The notes beneath the pieces are model-generated. The model made no database searches. It was not told the origin of the DNA and saw only the letters and a list, made by a program, of their open reading frames with translations. A DNA stretch of 11,761 nucleotides, taken from JBGOUJ01 sp041477005 (GTDB lineage: Bacteria > Acidobacteriota > Terriglobia > Bryobacterales > JACQDG01). Location of the stretch: the NCBI GenBank assembly GCA_041477005.1, contig JBGOUJ010000191.1, positions 1-11,761 on the forward strand. The letters are read 5' to 3'. A program made the translations under genes and the position numbers. Of this stretch, positions 1-4,825 are shown piece after piece (the stretch's first letter is position 1; each line of letters starts with the position of its first letter).

Positions 1-1
1 C

Positions 2-124
2 CTCGGCCTCCGCGAATCCCGGATCGTTGTCGCCGCCCGCCACGGCTACCTGCGCGTCTCCCCGCACTTCTTCAACAACGAGGCGGATCTCGCACGGCTG
101 GGAGAGGCCCTGCGGGCGGGGTAG
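2..124 (+). CDS. Class V aminotransferase (PLP-dependent), C-terminal end only
   Basis: Reading from base 2 gives 40 codons ending in TAG at 122-124; the rest of the gene lies before the window. The visible tail carries the pattern RHGYLRVSPHFFNNEADLARL followed by an EAL end. This closely resembles the C-terminus of the class V aminotransferase/cysteine desulfurase-like family, where a small-domain strand (LRVSPHFYN) is followed by a helix ending the protein. Members use pyridoxal phosphate to act on amino acids (transamination or desulfuration). The substrate cannot be told from this fragment because the PLP lysine and active-site cysteine region are outside. No clear terminator follows; a possible 6-bp stem with a long loop (GCAGGA/TCCTGC, about 138-175) is too weak to call. 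The family call is fairly safe, the function is not. Confidence 0.72.
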   Translation, partial: LGLRESRIVVAARHGYLRVSPHFFNNEADLARLGEALRAG

Positions 125-184
125 CTTTTCACGAGAGCAGGACCTGGCCCGGTTCAGTGAGATCCTGCGTGCTATGCTCAAGGC

Positions 185-415
185 GTGAGAAGTCGCGCCC
201 GCCGCACCTCCACGGTAAGACCGCAGCAACGGAAAAGGACAGTCAGTAAATCCAAGCGGATGTCCGCAACCGCGCTCGGTTTCCCACCCGGCTCCATCGA
301 AGCCAAGATCGCAGAGTTGGGGCGCGGCGTTCCGATGGAGGAATGGAATAGGCTCCCCGCCCACCTGACCAGCAAGCTCGACCATTACCTGTACGGCGCA
401 GCAAAGCAGCCATGA
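185..415 (+). CDS. Small antitoxin-like protein, first gene of a toxin-antitoxin pair
   Basis: This 76-residue frame starts at GTG 185, with an in-frame ATG at 260 (residue 26) as the alternative. Neither has a good ribosome binding site. The conserved-looking part begins near residue 30 (GFPPGSIEAKIAEL) and continues through a PMEEWNRLPAHLTSKLDHYLYG segment. To my recollection this resembles small proteins encoded directly before PIN-domain toxins. The basic, disordered first 25 residues fit poorly, so the ATG at 260 (51 residues) may be the real start. The stop overlaps the start of the next frame as ATGA (412-415), the usual translational coupling of antitoxin and toxin. By analogy it would bind and neutralise the PIN toxin; no recognisable DNA-binding fold is visible. 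A weak -10-like TATGCT lies at 173-178. Confidence 0.6.
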   Translation: MRSRARRTSTVRPQQRKRTVSKSKRMSATALGFPPGSIEAKIAELGRGVPMEEWNRLPAHLTSKLDHYLYGAAKQP

Positions 416-537
416 GGGCTGTGTTCGCCGACACCGTTTATTGGATCGCTGTTGCCCGGCCCAACGACCAGTTCACCCAGCGCGCGAAGCAGGCCCGAGC
501 ATCGCTGATCAACCCCCACATTTTAGGACCTGAGTAA
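412..537 (+). pseudogene. Truncated PIN-domain (VapC-like) toxin
   Basis: The frame opens at ATG 412, overlapping the antitoxin stop, and reads MRAVFADTVYWIAVARPNDQ and on for 41 codons before TAA at 535-537. The FADTVYWIA start with Asp7 is the hallmark first strand of PIN-domain endoribonucleases, and PNDQ followed by a basic helix fits the next segment. Complete VapC proteins are usually about 125-150 residues and need three or four acidic residues spread along the chain; only the first is present. The last nine residues (INPHILGPE) no longer look like the family, suggesting a junction near base 508. The remaining 48 bases before the dnaJ stop are too short to hold the missing part in any frame. 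Inferred to be an inactive remnant. Confidence 0.68.
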
Positions 538-585
538 GTAGGGCGCACTACAAGGTGGTTGCCGATTCCGGTTGGCCGTCCGGCG

Positions 586-1698
586 TTACTGGGCGAAATA
601 ATCCTTCACCCGCTCGAAGATCCCTTTTTCCGCCGGCTGGTTCTCGGCGGGAAGCAGGTCCAGGAGCTGCTCGAACATCTTGCGCTGCTCGCGGGTCAGG
701 TTCTGCGGCACGACTACGCTGATGTGGATGACCAGGTCGCCGCGGCCGCGGCCGTTGACGTTCGGCACGCCCTTGCCGCGCAGGCGGAACTGCGCTCCGT
801 TCTGCACGCCGCCCGGCAGCTTGATGGTCTCTTCGCCTTCGAGCGCCGGCACCCGGATCTCGGCGCCCAGCGCCGCTTGGGCGATGTTGACCGGGATGGT
901 GCAGTGCAGGTGGCTGTCCTCGCGCTCGAAGATGGGGTGCTCTTTAACCTTCAGCACGACATAGAGATCACCCGCCGGGCCGCTATTCCATCCCGGCTCG
1001 CCTTCGCCGGCCAGCCGCAGCCGCGTGCCGTTGTCCACTCCGGGCGGAATGTTGACTTTGAGCTTTCGCTCCACCCGCGTCCGCCCCTCGCCGCGGCAGC
1101 GCGTGCAGGGATGCCCGATGACTTGGCCGGCGCCCCGGCAGGTCGAACAGACGCGGCTGATCGAGAAGAATCCTTGCTGGTAGCGGACCTGTCCGCGGCC
1201 CCCGCAAGCGCCGCAAGGGGTCGGCCCGGTACCCGGCTCGGCGCCCCGCCCGCCGCACCGCGAGCAGGTCTCGAGCTTGGGAAACTTGATCTCGGTGTTC
1301 AGCCCGAACACCGCGTCCTCGAAGCTGATCTCCAGGTCGTAGCGCAGGTCGGCGCCGCGGTGCGCCTGCGGCCGCCGTCGCCCCGTCGAGCTGAACAGGT
1401 CGCCGAAGCCGAAAAAGTCTCCAAAGATATCGGCGAAATCGGCGAACGCCCCGGGATCGAATCCGCCCGCTCCGGCCAGCCCATCGTGTCCGAACTGGTC
1501 GTAGGTGGAGCGCTTTTGCCGGTCGCTGAGCACACTATAGGCTTCGGCAGCCTCCTTGAAGCGTTCCTCGGCTTCCTGGTTCTCCGGATTGCGGTCCGGG
1601 TGATACTTCAGCGCCATCCGGCGATAGGCGCTTTTGATCTCCTGCTCCTCGGCATTGTGATCTACACCCAGGACCTCGTAGTAGTCGCGCTTGGCCAC
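586..1698 (-). CDS. dnaJ: Chaperone protein DnaJ (Hsp40)
   Basis: This 370-residue protein is the co-chaperone that delivers unfolded substrates to DnaK and stimulates its ATPase in the cytoplasm. The full type I layout is visible: J domain at residues 5-70 with the HPD motif at 33-35; a Gly/Phe-rich linker at about 70-105; a zinc-finger domain with four CxxC pairs at C145/C148, C162/C165, C184/C187 and C198/C201; then the C-terminal substrate-binding domains to about residue 335. Length is normal. The start is GTG at 1696-1698, giving MAKRDYYEVLGV as is typical; the AGGGA before it overlaps the grpE stop, so translation is probably coupled. It is the last gene of the hrcA-grpE-dnaJ cluster, 5 bases after grpE. 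No convincing intrinsic terminator is seen between 538 and 585. Confidence 0.98.
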   Translation of the reverse strand: MAKRDYYEVLGVDHNAEEQEIKSAYRRMALKYHPDRNPENQEAEERFKEAAEAYSVLSDRQKRSTYDQFGHDGLAGAGGFDPGAFADFADIFGDFFGFGDLFSSTGRRRPQAHRGADLRYDLEISFEDAVFGLNTEIKFPKLETCSRCGGRGAEPGTGPTPCGACGGRGQVRYQQGFFSISRVCSTCRGAGQVIGHPCTRCRGEGRTRVERKLKVNIPPGVDNGTRLRLAGEGEPGWNSGPAGDLYVVLKVKEHPIFEREDSHLHCTIPVNIAQAALGAEIRVPALEGEETIKLPGGVQNGAQFRLRGKGVPNVNGRGRGDLVIHISVVVPQNLTREQRKMFEQLLDLLPAENQPAEKGIFERVKDYFAQ

Positions 1699-1703
1699 GG
1701 TCC

Positions 1704-2240
1704 CTATTCCCGCACGGCCACCTTCACCATGGCCGGCCGCAACAGACGGCCCTTGAACTCATAACCCCGTTGAAACTCCTCGACAATCGTCTGATCCTCC
1801 CCCCTGCCCTTCACTGTATCCACGGCCTGGTGAAAGTGGGGGTCAAACTTTTTCCCCACCGTGTCAATCGGCGCCAGGCCGGTCTGGACCAGAGAGTCGT
1901 AAAGGCGCTTGTAAATCAGCTCGATCCCCCTCCGGTATTCATCCCCCTCCGCCGGCGCCTTCATGGCCCTTTCGAAGTCATCGAGGACCGGCAGCAGGCT
2001 GCGCACGATCTCCATGGCCGCAAACTGCAAGACCTCCTCTTTCTCGCGGGTCATGCGCTTGCGGAAGTTGTCGAATTCCGCCTGCTTGCGCAAGTAACGG
2101 TCCCAGATCTCGTCTTTTTCCGCCAGTACCCGGTCTCGCTCGGCGGTCAGGGTTGCCAGGTCGGCCCCTTCGGCGCTCGCCACTTGGGTCGCGCCCGCTT
2201 CGGCAGAAGGCGTGTCTTGCGGTTTCAACAACTCCTCCAT
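1704..2240 (-). CDS. grpE: Nucleotide exchange factor GrpE
   Basis: GrpE (178 residues) releases ADP from DnaK and so resets the chaperone cycle; it works as a dimer in the cytoplasm. An acidic, low-conservation N-terminus (to about residue 30) is followed by the long coiled-coil helix, which carries FDNFRKRMTREKEEV at 56-70 and LLPVLDDFERAM at 82-93. The beta domain carries KKFDPHFHQAV and the family-typical end GYEFKGRLLRPAMVKVA. Length is normal for the family. The ATG at 2238-2240 has no Shine-Dalgarno sequence ahead of it. A -10-like TACAAT on the minus strand (plus 2249-2254) sits just upstream, but no -35 partner is visible, so transcription most likely comes from the hrcA promoter. 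It lies 83 bases after hrcA and 5 bases before dnaJ; no dnaK lies between. Confidence 0.97.
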   Translation of the reverse strand: MEELLKPQDTPSAEAGATQVASAEGADLATLTAERDRVLAEKDEIWDRYLRKQAEFDNFRKRMTREKEEVLQFAAMEIVRSLLPVLDDFERAMKAPAEGDEYRRGIELIYKRLYDSLVQTGLAPIDTVGKKFDPHFHQAVDTVKGRGEDQTIVEEFQRGYEFKGRLLRPAMVKVAVRE

Positions 2241-2290
2241 ACGATCTTATTGTATCGCACGACCACGCCGCGCACGGCCGCGCGCCCCGT

Positions 2291-2326
2291 CTCGCCCGGC
2301 GCCTCTCACTCGCCCGGCGGCTCTCA
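2291..2326. repeat. Two tandem 18-bp units covering the hrcA stop codon
   Basis: Bases 2291-2308 and 2309-2326 are the same 18-bp unit with one mismatch at position 12. On the minus strand each copy begins with TGA. The first copy read is the hrcA stop itself, and the second repeats that stop in the same frame 18 bases downstream. It occupies part of the hrcA-grpE spacer. Confidence 0.85.
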
Positions 2327-3397
2327 GTTGTTTTCCGTGAGATGGTGGAAAACGTTGGCCACATGGGCCACGGCCGACATTACCCGCTCGTACTGCATGC
2401 GCGTGGGACCGATGACCGCGATGCCTCCCGCCAGCCCCGCCTCGAGGTCGCAGCTCACTCCAATCAGGGCAAAGCCCTTCATCGCCGGGTAAGCGTCTTC
2501 GAGCCCGATGCGCACACAGAGGGCCTCCCCCATGGCGCCTCTCTGGGTCGAGATCTTCCCTTCGCCGCGGATGCATTGATCCAGAAGCTCGATCAGCCTT
2601 TGCTTCTCCTCCAGGGCCTGCAAAAGCTCCCGCAGGCGCCCCTCGCCCAGGCTCTGCGCTCCTTCCACCAGGTTGGGGATCCCTTCCAGGTAAATCTGCG
2701 CCTCCGGATCCGCCGCCAGAAATCCTTGCAGGTAAAGCAGCCGCAGCCGCCGCAGGATGGCGTCGTAGGCCGCCCGCTCCTCCTCGAGCCGCCGCTGGAT
2801 CTCGCTCCGCACCGAGGAGAGTTTCCACCCCCCAAAGTTCTGGTTCACGTAGTTGGCAATGCGCTCCAGCTCGTCCTGGGCGATGTCCTCGCCCAGTTCG
2901 ATGATGCGGTTCCGCACCACGTCCCCGCGCGCCACCAGAATCAGGAGCACCCGCTGCTCGGACAGCCGCAGGAACTGCACGTGCTGCAAGACGGCCTGCG
3001 ACAGCGGCGCCAGCACGACCATCCCCATCTGGTGCGTCAGCATCGCCAGCACGTGCGACGACCGGTCCATCCGCTCCTCGAGATTCGCCGCCTGTCGCAG
3101 GTTGTCCTGGACAAAATCGGCATCCGAGGGCTGCAGCCTGGAGGCGCTCAGGTTCTGGACGTAGTGCTGAAAGGCCTTGTCGGTAGGTATCCGGCCGGCC
3201 GAGGTGTGCGGATGCGTCAGGTAACCGTGGTCCTCGAGCTCCGCCATCACGTTGCGTATCGAGGCCGGGCTGAGCCGGTGGCGTCCCTTCTCGGCAAGGG
3301 TCTTCGACCCGACGGGCTCCCCCGTGGCGATGTAGCTCCGTATTATGGCGGTCAGAATCTCCAGATTCCGGCCCGTCAGGGAAAATGGCCGTTGCAT
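2324..3397 (-). CDS. hrcA: Heat-inducible transcription repressor HrcA
   Basis: HrcA (357 residues) is the repressor that in many bacteria binds CIRCE operators and shuts off chaperone genes; its activity depends on GroEL, so it responds to unfolded protein load. The winged-helix DNA-binding part is clear at residues 5-75: YIATGEPVGSKTL, SPASIRNVMAELEDHGYL, then HTSAGRIPTDKAF. The middle and C-terminal part shows the usual ligand/dimerisation region and ends with the characteristic GGIAVIGPTRMQYERVMSAV segment. Length is normal to slightly long. Start is ATG at 3395-3397 with a G-rich stretch (GGGGGG) about ten bases upstream. It leads the hrcA-grpE-dnaJ cluster. No CIRCE palindrome (TTAGCACTC-N9-GAGTGCTAA) is visible in its own leader or between 2241 and 2323, so autoregulation is not supported by the sequence seen. 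Confidence 0.97.
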   Translation of the reverse strand: MQRPFSLTGRNLEILTAIIRSYIATGEPVGSKTLAEKGRHRLSPASIRNVMAELEDHGYLTHPHTSAGRIPTDKAFQHYVQNLSASRLQPSDADFVQDNLRQAANLEERMDRSSHVLAMLTHQMGMVVLAPLSQAVLQHVQFLRLSEQRVLLILVARGDVVRNRIIELGEDIAQDELERIANYVNQNFGGWKLSSVRSEIQRRLEEERAAYDAILRRLRLLYLQGFLAADPEAQIYLEGIPNLVEGAQSLGEGRLRELLQALEEKQRLIELLDQCIRGEGKISTQRGAMGEALCVRIGLEDAYPAMKGFALIGVSCDLEAGLAGGIAVIGPTRMQYERVMSAVAHVANVFHHLTENN

Positions 3398-3439
3398 GCC
3401 CAGAATCCCCCCGAGGTGCCCTACAGCTTACCCAACTGG

Positions 3440-3468
3440 ATTCTAACCTATTGAAAGGAAGGGGTCAA
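3440..3468 (-). promoter_or_regulatory. Sigma70-type promoter for hrcA-grpE-dnaJ
   Basis: On the minus strand TTGACC (plus 3463-3468) is followed after exactly 17 bases by TAGAAT (plus 3440-3445), matching five of six consensus bases in each box. Transcription would start near 3433, leaving a leader of about 36 bases before the hrcA ATG at 3397. The -10 box is not of the sigma32 kind. Confidence 0.72.
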
Positions 3469-3487
3469 GCTATTGAGTGATTTGTGT

Positions 3488-3600
3488 GATTTGTTGAGCC
3501 GGTGATCGGTTGATTGCCCGACCGACCGCACCCCTCCCAGCCCTGCCATTACGGCCCGGCCCCGCCCCCTGGGGTTTTTCAATCAACAGGTCAACAAATC
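3488..3600. repeat. Inverted repeat of TTGATT-like words between ald and hrcA
   Basis: The right arm is 3580-3600 and, read in reverse complement, gives GATTTGTTGA, CC, TGTTGATTG. The left arm 3488-3516 gives GATTTGTTGA, an insertion, then GGTTGATTG. The arms match over their 10-base and 8- to 9-base ends and enclose a GC-rich loop (3517-3579). More TGATTT/AAATCA words flank both arms (3478-3487, 3603-3610). The position after the ald stop and before the hrcA promoter allows a termination role, but there is no clean GC stem with T-tract. The rest of 3398-3614 holds only the hrcA promoter. Confidence 0.6.
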
Positions 3601-3614
3601 GCCAAATCAACAAG

Positions 3615-4724
3615 TTACGCGACGCTCAGCTCATGACAAGGCAATCCCTGCGACTCCGCCACCCCCGGATGGACCAGCTCCCCGCGGTACGTGTTGACAC
3701 CCTCGCGAAGCGCTGGACTGGCATCGAGCGCCCGATCGAGGCCCAGGTCGGCCAGCAAGTGCAGATAGGGGAACGTCGCGTTGGTCAGGGCGAAAGTAGA
3801 GGTATGGGGTACCGCAGCCGGCATGTTGGACACGCAATAGTGCAGCACGCCGTCCACCCGATAGATCGGATCGGTGTGGGTGGTCGGGTGCGAGGTTTCC
3901 AGGCAGCCGCCCTGATCGATCGCCACGTCCACCACCACCGAGCCGCGCTTCATCTGGGAGATCATCTCTCGCCGCACCAGCTTCGGCGCAGTTGCTCCCG
4001 GGATCAGCACGGCTCCGATCACCAGGTCGGCCTTCCTGAGGGCTTCGGAAACCGTCCACAAGTTGGAGGCCAAGGTCACCAGTTGTCCCTGGAAAATGTC
4101 GTCCAACTCCCGCAGGCGTTTCAAGTTGCGGTCGATTATGGTGACCCGCGCCCCGAAGCCGAGGGCGATCTTGGCGGCGTTGGTACCCACCACCCCGCCC
4201 CCCAGGATCACCACCTCCGCCGGCGCCACCCCCGGCACCCCTCCGAGCAGCACCCCGCGGCCCCCGTTTTCCTGTTCCAGATACCGCGCTCCCACCTGGA
4301 CCGACATCCGGCCGGCCACCTCGCTCATCGGCGTCAGCAGCGGCAGCGAGCCGTCGGCCTCCCGGATGGTCTCGTAGGCAACCGCATTGACCCGTGTTTC
4401 CAGCAACTTATGGGTGAGCTCGGGCAGCGGAGCCAGGTGGAGGTACGTGAACAGCGTTAGCCCAGGGCGCAGAAAGGCGTATTCCGATGGCTGCGGTTCC
4501 TTGACCTTCACAACTAGGTCCGCCCGCCGCCAGACCTCTTCCGCCGACGGGACAATCTCCGCCTCCGCCCGCCGGTAGTCCTCGTCGTGGATCGCGCTGG
4601 CTTCGCCCGCTCCCGCCTGGACCACGACCCGATGCCCGGACTCCCGCAGCGCCATCGCCCCGCTCGGGACCAGCGCCACCCGAGCTTCGTGGTCTTTCAC
4701 CTCTTTCGGAACCCCGATCCACAT
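3615..4724 (-). CDS. ald: Alanine dehydrogenase (NAD-dependent)
   Basis: This enzyme interconverts L-alanine and pyruvate plus ammonia with NAD(H) in the cytoplasm. Numbered from the ATG at 4722-4724 (369 residues), the known active-site residues fall at the positions described for the family: Arg15 (EARVALVP), Lys75 (VVKVKEPQ), His96 (FTYLH) and Asp270 (DVAIDQGGC). The N-terminal catalytic domain starts MWIGVPKEVKDHEARVALVP; the Rossmann motif GGGVVG is at 175-180, with Asp198 closing the second strand to bind the NAD ribose. The ATG is chosen over an upstream GTG at 4728-4730 because the GGAGG (plus 4730-4734) is 5 bases from the ATG and overlaps the GTG. It appears to be a single-gene unit, 97 bases downstream of the Ser/Thr kinase stop. 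Confidence 0.97.
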   Translation of the reverse strand: MWIGVPKEVKDHEARVALVPSGAMALRESGHRVVVQAGAGEASAIHDEDYRRAEAEIVPSAEEVWRRADLVVKVKEPQPSEYAFLRPGLTLFTYLHLAPLPELTHKLLETRVNAVAYETIREADGSLPLLTPMSEVAGRMSVQVGARYLEQENGGRGVLLGGVPGVAPAEVVILGGGVVGTNAAKIALGFGARVTIIDRNLKRLRELDDIFQGQLVTLASNLWTVSEALRKADLVIGAVLIPGATAPKLVRREMISQMKRGSVVVDVAIDQGGCLETSHPTTHTDPIYRVDGVLHYCVSNMPAAVPHTSTFALTNATFPYLHLLADLGLDRALDASPALREGVNTYRGELVHPGVAESQGLPCHELSVA

Positions 4725-4762
4725 AGCCACCTCCCAGCCGCGACGGCGCGGTGTCTATGTCT

Positions 4763-4791
4763 ATAATATCGCAAATTTTTATGGGAATGAT
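4763..4791 (-). promoter_or_regulatory. Possible ald promoter
   Basis: In an AT-rich patch that stands out from its surroundings, the minus strand has TATTAT (plus 4763-4768), five of six -10 consensus bases. The hexamer 17 bases upstream (ATCATT) is a poor -35. A start near 4756 would give a leader of about 30 bases carrying the GGAGG site. Activator-assisted initiation is possible. Confidence 0.38.
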
Positions 4792-4794
4792 AAA

Positions 4795-4810
4795 TAGAAC
4801 GTTGGTTCTA
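4795..4810. repeat. Perfect inverted repeat TAGAAC-N4-GTTCTA upstream of ald
   Basis: Six-base arms at 4795-4800 and 4805-4810 surround GTTG. The site lies 16 bases beyond the stop of the Ser/Thr kinase gene and just upstream of the putative ald promoter. It could be an operator for ald. As a terminator for the kinase gene it would be weak, since the stem is AT-rich and only TTTAT follows. Confidence 0.5.
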
Positions 4811-4825
4811 GGCCAGCTCCCGTCC

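Noticed and set aside
243..434. Minus-strand 63-codon frame antisense to the antitoxin (and a second at 178-375)
   Set aside because: They have no family resemblance, lack binding sites, and overlap a frame with an ATGA-coupled partner that better explains the DNA.
538..585. Bidirectional terminator between the truncated toxin and dnaJ
   Set aside because: Only a 4-bp GCCG-TC-CGGC stem is present and there is no T-tract on either strand.
559..1764. A 401-codon plus-strand frame over dnaJ, longer than dnaJ itself
   Set aside because: It is antisense to a complete, motif-perfect DnaJ and has no recognisable domain; such shadows are expected in GC-rich DNA. The same applies to long plus-strand frames over hrcA (2153-3454), ald (3510-4460), the Ser/Thr kinase (4751-6712) and ntrY (8859-10598).
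2249..2254. Separate promoter for grpE (TACAAT on the minus strand)
   Set aside because: The -10 match is good, but no -35 hexamer lies 15-19 bases upstream and grpE is well placed for read-through from the hrcA promoter.
3463..3468. Heat-shock sigma32 promoter upstream of hrcA
   Set aside because: The -35 resembles CTTGA, but the downstream box is TAGAAT at 17 bases, not the CCCCAT-type -10 of sigma32 promoters.
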